Shown: piece after piece, positions 16,465 through 24,101 of the stretch
How the letters are laid out: each line of letters opens with the position of its first letter
How positions within the stretch are numbered: the first letter of the stretch is position 1
Origin: UBA4416 sp964543545
Lineage (GTDB): Bacteria; Bacteroidota; Bacteroidia; B-17B0; Aurantibacillaceae
Assembly (NCBI GenBank): GCA_964543545.1
Contig: CAZIYT010000004.1
Coordinates: 620,001-684,000 of the forward strand
DNA length: 64,000 nt
Direction of reading: 5' to 3'
The notes under the pieces: generated by a model
The model's input: the letters and a program-made list of their open reading frames with translations, nothing else
What the model was told of the DNA's origin: nothing
The model's database searches: none
Made by a program: the position numbers and the translations under genes

Positions 16465-16770
16465 ATGGAAAGGGCGTCTCATTATGAAACCGTATCTGAA
16501 GCGATTGATCAGCTTCGTAAAAAAGGATTCACCATTGATTTTAATTTGGAGAAAAATTGCCTGGTGTGTCATCCCGAAACGTTTGATCCAGATGACTTCG
16601 AAATAGTAGACATATACAGGTATGAAGGAAATACAGATCCTGCGGATGAAGCTACCGTTTATGCCATAGAGTCCAAAACAGGGCTTAAAGGCATCCTGGT
16701 AACCGGTTACGGGACATCAACAGATACCATGAGTACCGAAATACTAAGCAAACTGCGCATCAAACAATAG
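16465..16770 (+). CDS. Small conserved protein, often labelled phosphoribosylpyrophosphate synthetase
   Basis: A 101-residue soluble protein (MERASHYETVSEAIDQLRKK start) of a family common in Bacteroidota. The database name is phosphoribosylpyrophosphate synthetase, but the protein is far too short to be one and shows no PRPP-binding loop, so I treat the function as unknown. It starts 5 bp after the receiver-CRP gene and is probably co-transcribed with it. Confidence 0.8.
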   Translation: MERASHYETVSEAIDQLRKKGFTIDFNLEKNCLVCHPETFDPDDFEIVDIYRYEGNTDPADEATVYAIESKTGLKGILVTGYGTSTDTMSTEILSKLRIKQ

Positions 16771-16783
16771 ATACTTACCTTTC

Positions 16784-16848
16784 TGATTAAGGTCATGTGT
16801 ACTTCTGACCTTCCTCATTTTCAATCCTTCACAAGCTCCCTACTTTTG
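16784..16848 (+). promoter_or_regulatory. Putative activator-dependent promoter of the DoxX-Usp operon
   Basis: TGA-N6-TCA at 16784-16795 is centred 51.5 bp before the -7 box TACTTTTG at 16841-16848; no TTTG lies at -33. The right half also forms an inverted repeat AAGGTCA (16789-16795) / TGACCTT (16806-16812) with a 10-bp spacer, a second possible operator. Confidence 0.65.
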
Positions 16849-16875
16849 TTTCATTATTTATTGAAATAAAAGAAC

Positions 16876-17301
16876 GTGGAAATCCTCAGTCAATACCATT
16901 ACATCGGTGCATCACTCATAGCAAGGGTGTTTTTAGGCTGCCTGTTCTTTTTTCAGGGCTACGATGCCGTTTTTAAAGTAAAGATTAAACATGTTATTGG
17001 AACCTTTGAAGATGAATTCTCTCAAAAAGGTATCCCGAAATTCCTTACTGTCCTGGCAGTCTGGTTTACTTCCTGTACCGAACTCATAGGAGGATTCTTA
17101 CTCATCATTGGCCTTTTTGAATACCCGGTTCTATGCCTTCTGGGTATTAACCTGATCATTGCAGCCATCGGATTTGGCATTAACACTCCTATGTGGGATA
17201 CCCGCCATGTCTTTCCAAGACTCGTCTTGGTTCTTTTTCTTCTCGTGATTCCACAAAGCTGGAATACCGCTTCACTCGATCTGCTATTTTTTAAACCTTA
17301 A
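16876..17301 (+). CDS. DoxX-like membrane protein
   Basis: A 141-residue protein with about four transmembrane helices (IARVFLGCLFFFQGYDAVF, LAVWFTSCTELIGGFLLIIG, CLLGINLIIAAIGFGI and VLVLFLLVIPQSW) and the DoxX pattern of F-x-Q-G/H near the first helix. The start codon is GTG (16876); no upstream ATG fits. DoxX proteins are found in redox and stress settings with mostly unknown activity. It is the first gene after the TGA-N6-TCA promoter and heads the set with a membrane protein and a universal stress protein. Confidence 0.8.
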   Translation: MEILSQYHYIGASLIARVFLGCLFFFQGYDAVFKVKIKHVIGTFEDEFSQKGIPKFLTVLAVWFTSCTELIGGFLLIIGLFEYPVLCLLGINLIIAAIGFGINTPMWDTRHVFPRLVLVLFLLVIPQSWNTASLDLLFFKP

Positions 17302-17312
17302 AACATAATATC

Positions 17313-17618
17313 ATGGAAACAATTATCAAATCAACCCACAAAGATGCCTTGCGTTCAGAAATTAAATCAGTATCGGCTATCTGGAAAAGCCTGGAGTTTA
17401 ACCGTTTCGGGATCATCGCCATCCTGGTGGTCATTCTGGGCTGCCTGGGAGGATTGGCGGCTTCATTTGGGGCAGCCGATAATCTTTTGAAACTTTCCAT
17501 GGTGGCCTTCCCAACCATCATTGCTTTGGCTTTGGTGCTCGCCGTTGCTCCAATGAGAGTGATCGTTTATGTAAGCATTATCGCTTTGATTCTTGACCTA
17601 TTGGTTATCATCTTTTAA
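17313..17618 (+). CDS. Small membrane protein, unknown function
   Basis: A 101-residue protein with a soluble N-terminal third (about 1-32) and three hydrophobic helices: FGIIAILVVILGCLGGLAAS, MVAFPTIIALALVLAVAP and IVYVSIIALILDLLVIIF. Not recognised by name. It lies 11 bp after DoxX and 17 bp before the universal stress protein gene, so it is part of that operon. Confidence 0.8.
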   Translation: METIIKSTHKDALRSEIKSVSAIWKSLEFNRFGIIAILVVILGCLGGLAASFGAADNLLKLSMVAFPTIIALALVLAVAPMRVIVYVSIIALILDLLVIIF

Positions 17619-17635
17619 TCCTAAAATTCCATTCT

Positions 17636-18466
17636 ATGAAAACATTACTTGTTCCCACAGATTTTTCTAAAATTTCGGATAACGCAATAGACTATGCCGT
17701 TGAAATTGCCAGAGTAACTCATGCGAAATTAATCCTGTTTCATGCTTATCATGTGCCGGTTATAACAACAGAAGAAGTTGTTGCAATACCTGATTTTAAG
17801 GACATCGAACGAAGTGCTATGGACAATTTAAAACGAATTGAAAGAATTATTCATGCAAAACATGGTCAGAACATCATAACGGAATGTGTTTGCAAATGCG
17901 GTTTCGCCGTTGAAGAAATAAACCTTTTTACTCAAAAGCGAAAAATAGATCTGATCATCATGGGGATGAAGGGAGCCGGTTACCTGGGAGAAAAACTGAT
18001 AGGAAGTGTCACTACTTCCCTGATGCAGGAATCCATATGCCCGGTTATGTCTATCAACGAGCATGGAAGGTTCAAAGCCCCTAAAAAAATCGTATTGGCT
18101 TGCGATTATTTGGAAACAGATCACAAATTGGTTCTTAAACCTTTAAGACAACTGGCTAATTTATTCAGTGCTCATGTGTATGTTCTAAACGTTGTTGGTA
18201 ATACAAAAGCTTCTCCGGAAATTCCGGGAGGTACCTCGGATTATAGAAACATGGAAAATTCTCTCACGGATGTAGAGCATTCCTTTCATTATTTACAAAG
18301 CGAAAATGTGATAGATGGAGTTAATGCATTTATTTCTGAAAGAAAAATGGATATGGTAGTGATGATTCCGAGAAAGCATTCCATTTTAAAAAGAATCTTC
18401 AATGAACCAAATACCAAACGTATGGCATTTCACGCACTTGTTCCGGTGCTGGCTTTACATGAGTAA
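17636..18466 (+). CDS. Universal stress protein (two UspA domains)
   Basis: A 276-residue tandem UspA protein. The first domain opens with LLVPTDFSKISDNAIDYAVE and ends with a G-x-G-9-G/S-like loop (GMKGAGYLGEKLIGSVTTSL, ATP-binding type). The second (about 145-276) is more divergent and ends PNTKRMAFHALVPVLALHE. Usp proteins respond to oxygen limitation and energy stress. It is in the operon driven by the 16784-16848 promoter. A second family member at 21504 is transcribed from the other strand. Confidence 0.92.
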   Translation: MKTLLVPTDFSKISDNAIDYAVEIARVTHAKLILFHAYHVPVITTEEVVAIPDFKDIERSAMDNLKRIERIIHAKHGQNIITECVCKCGFAVEEINLFTQKRKIDLIIMGMKGAGYLGEKLIGSVTTSLMQESICPVMSINEHGRFKAPKKIVLACDYLETDHKLVLKPLRQLANLFSAHVYVLNVVGNTKASPEIPGGTSDYRNMENSLTDVEHSFHYLQSENVIDGVNAFISERKMDMVVMIPRKHSILKRIFNEPNTKRMAFHALVPVLALHE

Positions 18467-18514
18467 TGCCTCAGGGTGGATAAAATCAAAATAATAACCA
18501 ATAAATATAAACTA

Positions 18515-18883
18515 ATGAAAATTACTATTAATGATCACAGAAAGATCTTTGCCATACAGGAAGAATTCAATCAGCTCTTTCCATACCTTAAACTTGAGTT
18601 TTTTTCGAAGCCTCATAAGCAAGGAGGTGCAACTTCAAAAAAGTTTGTAAAGCACAACAGTAAAACCCTGGGAGAATGCAGGACCATTCATAATCCCGGT
18701 GAAATTACCATTATCCCCGGAATGACTGTTGCTGAGCTGGAGCAGGGCTTTGGTGATGTATATGGCTTAGGCGTTCAGGTATTCCGGAAATCAGGTAAAA
18801 CCTGGCTTGAAACCACTGTAACGGATAACTGGACCCTGGAAGAGCAAAACAGCCAGGGAGAGGAGCTTAGTAAAGTGTCCTGA
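18515..18883 (+). CDS. Hypothetical protein (122 aa)
   Basis: A soluble protein starting MKITINDHRKIFAIQEEFNQ with a compact C-terminal half (GMTVAELEQGFGDVYGLGVQ and TWLETTVTDNWTLEEQN). Proteins with this layout occur beside universal stress genes in Bacteroidota, but I do not know a function. The longer frame beginning at 18476 has no good ribosome site; ATG 18515 is preferred. It lies 48 bp after the Usp gene. Confidence 0.8.
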   Translation: MKITINDHRKIFAIQEEFNQLFPYLKLEFFSKPHKQGGATSKKFVKHNSKTLGECRTIHNPGEITIIPGMTVAELEQGFGDVYGLGVQVFRKSGKTWLETTVTDNWTLEEQNSQGEELSKVS

Positions 18884-18993
18884 GCTGATAACAAAAGCAT
18901 AGATAAAGGAGCAGGGGCTTTTAATGGGAACATGGAGGCTTTGAAATACTCGTGGCCTTTTAAAAAGTATTTGCGGAAACTTAAAAAGAAACC

Positions 18994-19164
18994 ATGAAAC
19001 TAAACAGGGACTGGCATTTGAAGCACAAAATGCCTGAAAATGCAACCATAGATGAAAGGATTGTATGGCACCTCGAACACCAAAAGCACTGTCAATGCCG
19101 CGACATACCCGATACTATTAAACTTGCTATCCAACAAAGAAAAGGCAAGCCACCCACAAAATAG
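18994..19164 (+). CDS. Small basic His/Cys-containing protein (56 aa)
   Basis: A short frame from ATG 18994 (preceded by AAAGAAACC) to TAG 19162-19164. The product starts MKLNRDWHLKHKMPENATID, has a central HLEHQKHCQCRDIP stretch and ends RKGKPPTK. The six His and two Cys residues might bind metal. It ends 6 bp before the TauE gene, so it is probably translated from the same message. Codon use and the strong spacing argue that it is real; function unknown. Confidence 0.7.
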   Translation: MKLNRDWHLKHKMPENATIDERIVWHLEHQKHCQCRDIPDTIKLAIQQRKGKPPTK

Positions 19165-19170
19165 ATCCTC

Positions 19171-19905
19171 ATGGAATTGGAAAAATTAGTGTATTTCATT
19201 TTATTAGCACTTCTTGCTGAGATATTGGGAACGATCGGTGGATTTGGGTCATCACTCTTTTTTGTGCCGATAGCCGGCTTTTTTTTCGACTTTCACTCCG
19301 TACTGGGTATAACAGCCTTGTTTCATTTATCAAGTAATATCTCTAAAATTACCCTTTTCAGAAAAGGCTTCAACAAGAAGCTCATTATTAACATCGGTAT
19401 ACCGGCGGTTTTGTTTGTGATCCTGGGCTCTTTTCTGAGTAACTACGTTAATAGTAAATTACTGGAAATCTGTCTTTCTGTTTTTCTTCTGGGTATCAGC
19501 TTAGTATTAATGATTTTTAAAAACCTGAAATTACAGCCAACGGTATTTAATTCTATCGGCGGGGGAGCATTGTCAGGCATTACTGCGGGACTATTAGGAA
19601 CAGGAGGTGCTATCAGAGGGCTAACCCTGGCGGCTTTTAACCTTGAAAAAGACGTCTTTATTGCGACATCAGCTGTCATAGACCTGGGGATAGATTTCAG
19701 CAGAAGCATCGTTTATTTCTCAAACGGCTATATGCATAAGCACGACTTATATTTAGTTCCCATTTTACTGATAGTGAGTATTATTGGAACTCTGGCCGGC
19801 AAAAAGATACTGACATTTATTTCCCAGGCGCAATTTAAATACGTAGTACTCGTATTGATTTTTATTACAGGAGTTATCACGCTTCTGAAACAGTTTACCA
19901 ATTAG
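19171..19905 (+). CDS. TauE/SafE-family membrane transporter
   Basis: A 244-residue protein with about eight hydrophobic segments and the internal repeat of the TauE family (GTIGGFGSSLFFVPIAGFF near the start, SGITAGLLGTGGAIRGLTLA in the middle). Members move sulfite, sulfoacetate or other anions across the inner membrane; substrate unknown. It belongs to a different branch from the SafE-like protein of the cbb3 operon. The stop is followed within 5 bp by an inverted repeat that overlaps the next promoter. Confidence 0.88.
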   Translation: MELEKLVYFILLALLAEILGTIGGFGSSLFFVPIAGFFFDFHSVLGITALFHLSSNISKITLFRKGFNKKLIINIGIPAVLFVILGSFLSNYVNSKLLEICLSVFLLGISLVLMIFKNLKLQPTVFNSIGGGALSGITAGLLGTGGAIRGLTLAAFNLEKDVFIATSAVIDLGIDFSRSIVYFSNGYMHKHDLYLVPILLIVSIIGTLAGKKILTFISQAQFKYVVLVLIFITGVITLLKQFTN

Positions 19906-19909
19906 CTAT

Positions 19910-19988
19910 TTATCAGGAAAACCTGATAAAAGTCATCCTTCCACGAAGTCTTCATCATACTTTAGCAATTTAACGGCAGATAAATTTG
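19910..19988 (+). promoter_or_regulatory. Inverted repeat and putative activator-dependent promoter
   Basis: TTATCAGG-AAAA-CCTGATAA (19910-19929) could end the TauE message. Its right arm supplies the TGA of a TGA-N6-TCA core (19924-19935) centred exactly 51.5 bp before the -7 box TAAATTTG (19981-19988). No -33 TTTG is present. The ATG at 19997 leaves a leader of only about 3 nt. Confidence 0.6.
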
Positions 19989-19996
19989 TTCATACT

Positions 19997-20848
19997 ATGA
20001 TAGAAGTAAAAGATAAGTATAGAAACAGCGTATTGGCGCTATCAGTTATAACCGCCATCTTAATTTGTCTGACAAGTTTTGTGGGCCTTTTTATGCCGGA
20101 CTTTTATGAGGCAGAAAGCAGGGAATGGCAAATTCAGTGTAGAACCCAGGATTTTGTAAACCTGGCTATCGTAATTCCTTCCTTTCTGACTATATCCTTA
20201 CTCTCGTTCGATAAAAGGCCGTATGCTCCTTTGCTTTGGGCCGGCTGTCTCCTTTATATGGTTTATACATACATGATCTATTGTTTTGACATCCATTTTA
20301 ATACTTTTTTTATTCTGTATTGTATCATACTCAGCTTGTCTGTTTATTTGTTATTTCATTTTTTTTATTCATACAGAAGTAGGCGTATTCTAACTAATTT
20401 CAAATTTCCCGTTGTTAAAGTAACAGCCGTTTATTTTCTTATACTTCCGGTTTTGTTTTATGTCTTTTGGTTATCTGAAATTATTCCTGCAACCCTTAAT
20501 TTTACTCTGCCTGCCAGTGTGGGAGAGTCCGGGCTTTTTACAAACCCTGTCCACGTGCTGGATTTATCATTCCTGTTGCCCGGAATATTTATCACAGGAA
20601 TTATGTTATTACGAAAAAAAAGGCTGGCTTTTACCCTGGCTCCCATTGTTCTGACATTTTTCATCTTTATGTATATGACCATCATGTTTTTAACATTGGT
20701 CATGGTTTTGCGAGGCCTACTCGCTGATTATTCCCTTGTATTTATGATGATTGCCTTTGCTTTATTCAGTTTATTACTTCTCATCTTGAATTTAAGAACA
20801 GCAAAAAGCATTATGAGAACTATTCCGGAAAATTATACCTCAAAATAA
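19997..20848 (+). CDS. Polytopic membrane protein, unknown function
   Basis: A 283-residue protein with about eight hydrophobic helices (for example ALSVITAILICLTSFVGLFM, LLWAGCLLYMVYTYMIYCF and MIAFALFSLLLLILNL). No family recognised. It has its own TGA-N6-TCA promoter like the DoxX-Usp operon, and the chimeric dehydrogenase remnant starts 2 bp after it. Confidence 0.8.
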   Translation: MIEVKDKYRNSVLALSVITAILICLTSFVGLFMPDFYEAESREWQIQCRTQDFVNLAIVIPSFLTISLLSFDKRPYAPLLWAGCLLYMVYTYMIYCFDIHFNTFFILYCIILSLSVYLLFHFFYSYRSRRILTNFKFPVVKVTAVYFLILPVLFYVFWLSEIIPATLNFTLPASVGESGLFTNPVHVLDLSFLLPGIFITGIMLLRKKRLAFTLAPIVLTFFIFMYMTIMFLTLVMVLRGLLADYSLVFMMIAFALFSLLLLILNLRTAKSIMRTIPENYTSK

Positions 20849-20850
20849 CG

Positions 20851-21285
20851 ATGAAAGACATTTTTATAACCAAAGCATCCGGCGAAAAAAGTAAATTTTC
20901 GGAAGAAAAGATCAGAAAATATACATCCACAAAGCATTTGTTCAATGCCGCCACATTTTCCAGGATGAAAAAAGGTGTTTTCCTCATCAATACGGCCCGG
21001 GGCCCGGTCATTAAAACAGAAGATCTGTTACGGGCGCTGGATCTGGGATTGGTGGGAGCTGTAGGGCTGGATGTCTACGAATTTGAAAAAGGCCTGTTTT
21101 TTCAGGATCATAGAAATGAATCTCTCAAAGATCCGCTTTTCGAAAAGCTGCGGACATACGGGAATGTTCTTATCACAGGGCACCAGGCCTTCCTTACCGA
21201 AACAGCGTTAAAGAATATTGCCGATACGACGGCCTATAATTTGAATTGTTTTGAAAAAGAACTTGCGTGTACCAACGCATTGTAG
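20851..21285 (+). pseudogene. Chimera: ATP-cone start fused to C-terminal third of a D-2-hydroxyacid dehydrogenase
   Basis: The 144-residue frame begins with an ATP-cone-like segment (FITKASGEKSKFSEEKIRKY, residues about 5-25) and continues at about residue 28 with sequence equivalent to the end of an LdhA-type D-lactate dehydrogenase: TKHLFNAATFSRMKKGVFLI, NTARGPVI, VGLDVYEFEKGLFFQD and VLITGHQAFLTETAL. The substrate domain and the Gly-rich NAD motif are absent, so dehydrogenase activity is not expected. The junction near 20925-20940 looks like an in-frame deletion joining two neighbouring genes, since both kinds of gene are common beside universal stress genes. It may still be expressed. 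Confidence 0.75.
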
Positions 21286-21298
21286 CTTCAGGGCTTGT

Positions 21299-21333
21299 AA
21301 AATGCATTATGGCTGTTCCGTTTATGCATTTTT
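21299..21333 (+). terminator. Probable intrinsic terminator
   Basis: AAAATGCAT (21299-21307) pairs with ATGCATTTT (21324-21332) across a 16-nt loop, followed by T residues and a further GGTTTTT. It lies 14 bp after the chimeric frame on the plus strand. Confidence 0.55.
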
Positions 21334-21503
21334 GGTTTTTCATCTCCATAACATGATGTTTTGAGAGCACATCCCAACATCCAGCGCAGTCCATTCGTTG
21401 TCTTTTGAAGCCGCTAAAAATATCACAACAGGTGCGCCATGAAAGACAGGATCATCTGATTTTAAAAATTTGAAGCCATGTAACAACTGACTGATATTGC
21501 TGA

Positions 21504-22325
21504 TTAATGAATAATCAGCATAGGCACCTTGAGTGCAGACATAAGCTCATGACTCACGCTTTGGCTAAAGAGCCTTTCGAAAAGCGTATGTTCTTTGGGA
21601 TTCATCATCATGAGATCAGTTTTGTTATGTGCAAAATAGTCTTTCAAAGCATTTGCAGGATCTGTATCGAATACCGTCACGACGGTATGATCTACTTTTT
21701 CTATAACCTGCTCCATCATAGAGCTTGCCACAAGGGATTTTATCGTTTTTTTCAGGTTTGTTTTAATATGCACAACTTCCAGGTGCGCATGAAATGTTTT
21801 GCAAAATGTTTCAATGATATACCGGAACGCTTTATCCTCAATTTCTTCAGGATCACAGGCAAAAGATATTCTATGGATGTTGCGGTAGCTTATACCTTCG
21901 GGAATAACCAACAGAGGGGCTTCCAGGGCGCCTGCTAATTTTAATGTATTGCTTCCGATTGATTTTCTTTTTGCAGTTCCTGATTCTCCGATAATGCCTA
22001 TGACAATAAGATCAGCCTTGTGTTTATGAGCCATGCTTTGTATCACATCAGCCGCGTGGCCAACCTCTGCCTCGGTTTTTATGCCCGGATCGTAGCCTAT
22101 ATGATCTATGAGTAAATTTTTGTTTTCGTTTAGTGTACTGAGCGAAACCCTCTTCACTTCATCAAGCACTTCTTTGGGAGTAAATGTGTCGTAACGCCCT
22201 AAAGGTGGCATTACGGCATGTGTAAGTATGACGTTAAGATCCAGGTGCTTTATAATGCCTGCGCTATATATTAAGGCATTGGTGGCAGCGGGCGAAAAAT
22301 CGGTGGCTATAAGAATTGTTTTCAT
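21504..22325 (-). CDS. Universal stress protein (two UspA domains)
   Basis: A 273-residue tandem UspA protein. The first domain starts TILIATDFSPAATNALIYSA and carries a nucleotide-binding loop GIIGESGTAKRKSIGSNTLK; the second starts near residue 150 and ends SHELMSALKVPMLIIH. It is convergent with the chimeric frame. A TGA-N6-TCA site lies about 100 bp upstream of its start, suggesting common control with the plus-strand Usp operon. Confidence 0.92.
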   Translation of the reverse strand: MKTILIATDFSPAATNALIYSAGIIKHLDLNVILTHAVMPPLGRYDTFTPKEVLDEVKRVSLSTLNENKNLLIDHIGYDPGIKTEAEVGHAADVIQSMAHKHKADLIVIGIIGESGTAKRKSIGSNTLKLAGALEAPLLVIPEGISYRNIHRISFACDPEEIEDKAFRYIIETFCKTFHAHLEVVHIKTNLKKTIKSLVASSMMEQVIEKVDHTVVTVFDTDPANALKDYFAHNKTDLMMMNPKEHTLFERLFSQSVSHELMSALKVPMLIIH

Positions 22326-22640
22326 GGCAATTTAATTTAAAAGAGTAGGTGTTTTCCAGGATTTGTTTTGTAAAGTACCTGCAATCTTAAAGAGGATCAT
22401 ATGTATTTAGTCATTCCCTTCCATGAGATTTGTCATAAAAAGGTCTAAGCCTTCGTATTTATTGATGGCAAGCCTTCTCTGGAGATTAAAGTTGATAAAG
22501 ATCATATTCTTTCATGATCCTGGTTATAGAAACTATTTTTCAGGACATATACTTTTGAGCTGTTAAAGAAAGTGTAAGAGAGAGGAATTAAAAGCCGCCT
22601 CTCTCTTGATTATACCAAAAAAACCGTTAACTGCTTAAAT
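22326..22640. promoter_or_regulatory. Divergent intergenic region with a TGA-N6-TCA site
   Basis: No gene is seen in these 315 bp. ATGAGATTTGTCAT at 22423-22436 is a TGA-N6-TCA core (centre 22429.5) very like the one at 14128. A weak box TACTTTAC (minus strand, 22370-22377) lies 52.5 bp from it, close to the 51.5-bp spacing seen elsewhere. No clear promoter was found for the plus-strand gene at 22641. Confidence 0.5.
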
Positions 22641-23042
22641 ATGAAAACAACTTTTAATAGCTTCTTTCTCATTGCTATTCTTATTTCTGTTTCAGGATCT
22701 GTATGTGCCCAAAAATCAAAATGTGATCCAAACGCCTGTACGATTATAAGCTCAGGAAAATACAGTATTGAGTTAGCAGGATGCGATAACTATCTGGATA
22801 TTTATGTGTTGGATACATTAGGAAAACCTATTAAAAATGTACCAATAAAAGGTCGTGTGGAGTTTTTTTACCTTGATGAAACATCCCAGATTATGCCATT
22901 CAAACAATTTTTCAGAACTAATTCTTTGCGGGCTAAAGTTCCTTGTCCCGGCTTTTATAATTGCAGAGTAACTCTGTTTATAGGGACAGATATTTGCGAA
23001 GTTTACTTTGATAATGAATGTGACCTTCGTGCCGGGCTTTAG
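22641..23042 (+). CDS. Small secreted Cys-rich protein, unknown function
   Basis: A 133-residue protein with a clear signal peptide (residues 1-23, cut after SVCA in SGSVCAQK). The mature part has seven Cys residues (CDPNAC, AGCDNYLDIY, PCPGFYNC, TDICEVYFDNEC) and a beta-rich look with YLDIYVLDTLGKPIKNV, suggesting an extracellular domain with disulfides. Not recognised by family. It stands alone between the Usp gene and a long non-coding stretch. Confidence 0.75.
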   Translation: MKTTFNSFFLIAILISVSGSVCAQKSKCDPNACTIISSGKYSIELAGCDNYLDIYVLDTLGKPIKNVPIKGRVEFFYLDETSQIMPFKQFFRTNSLRAKVPCPGFYNCRVTLFIGTDICEVYFDNECDLRAGL

Positions 23043-23796
23043 TAATCTTATACGGCTTCTTTGATGAATTGATCTGTTCTATATGCTACATTTTTAAACG
23101 TACACTTAATTAGTATGAAAGGGGCTTATAGACAGCGGCTGCAAAAAAAGGCAAAATACTATTGCCTGAGTCAGGTGTTTGATGTTTCTTGATTCCATAA
23201 TAGTCTTATTATATATGAGTTTTTAAATGAAGTCAGGACTGTATGTCTAAGAGTTTGCTACTCATTTGACAATGGATGTGTTATTATATTCCCATAGGCA
23301 CAAGGTTTTATTTCTTACTCTGTTTAATAGAGGCTTTTCAGAATTCGCCTTTGTATACGAACGGATCGGTAAATTGGTGAGCAAAGGAGCGTAATACGCT
23401 CATGTAAAGGGCCGGAATGTTAGACATTAACCGGGAAGCAGGAAAAATTCTATTCCCTTTTCTGCTATTGTCATAAGAGCGCTTCTTATTCCCGGTTATA
23501 GTAAATGTATGCCATTCCGGATGAGATGTCAAGAAGAAGAGGCAAGGATCGAGAGTCCCTTTATTGTAGATGGTCTATTAGTGTATGAAGTATGGTCACT
23601 ACAGAGTGTACAAACTCGGTGGAGATTACAACATCCAACGCTTATCATATTTATCAGCCGGCTTTATACTTAGCTACATTATTCATTGATAAAAGTGAAA
23701 TTCATTGGAAATGAGGATAACAAATCCTCACTTTTAATGAGATTTTCCTGGTTTTAATAGCATAACATTGCAGAATAACCTTTAAAAATAAACATC
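23043..23796. other. Gene-poor stretch, no supported gene
   Basis: About 750 bp of AT-rich sequence. A minus-strand frame of 64 codons (23338-23532) has no ribosome site or recognisable domain and is not accepted. A small hairpin GAGCG-TAATA-CGCTC lies at 23387-23401. The stretch directly precedes the defence-like island and may contain decayed mobile DNA, but no terminal repeats or transposase fragments were found. Confidence 0.5.
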
Positions 23797-23952
23797 ATGC
23801 CAACAACAGGTCAAATTTGCGAGCAGTCAGGAGTATACCGATGCAGTACGCACTCAAGTCAAGAAATTCCTTTGTCAAAAGGAGAGACGTTTCCTCCCTG
23901 CGCAAACGGTGGTGGTCATGGAGCCACCTGGATTTTGGTCTATTCGACCTAA
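23797..23952 (+). CDS. YjzC-like small protein (51 aa)
   Basis: ATG at 23797 to TAA 23950-23952. The product starts MPTTGQICEQSGVYRCSTHS, continues with EIPLSKGETFPPCANGGGHG and ends ATWILVYST. The pattern P-x-x-G-x-x-C-x-x-S-G-x-Y-x-C, then K-G-E-x-F-P-P-C, then a Trp near the end resembles the YjzC-like and related zinc-ribbon small proteins found in phages and bacteria. Three or four Cys and two His could bind zinc. A strong terminator follows within 15 bp, which supports it as a real transcribed gene. Confidence 0.7.
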   Translation: MPTTGQICEQSGVYRCSTHSSQEIPLSKGETFPPCANGGGHGATWILVYST

Positions 23953-23966
23953 TCTGATTAAAAAGT

Positions 23967-23991
23967 AAAAAGGGCGTTTATCGCCCTTTTT
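23967..23991. terminator. Bidirectional intrinsic terminator
   Basis: AAAAAGGGCG (23967-23976) pairs perfectly with CGCCCTTTTT (23982-23991) across the 5-nt loop TTTAT. The A/T flanks give a U-tract in both directions. It ends the 51-aa gene on the plus strand and can also stop minus-strand transcription that leaves the TIR gene (stop at 24102). Confidence 0.85.
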
Positions 23992-24101
23992 TATTTGGAA
24001 GTATTGTATGCTGTTCTGCCAGTCTAAATTTAATCAATCAGTTCATGATTCCTTGTAGTTATAAGAGCTAATAGAGAATACAGAGAATTACGCCAACTGT
24101 T

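Noticed and set aside
20851..21285. Annotating as a working D-2-hydroxyacid dehydrogenase
   Set aside because: The NAD-binding motif and about two thirds of the enzyme are absent.
23338..23532. Minus-strand frame of 64 codons ending DPFVYKGEF
   Set aside because: No ribosome site, no recognisable domain and no coding neighbours; could be decayed DNA but not supported as a gene.
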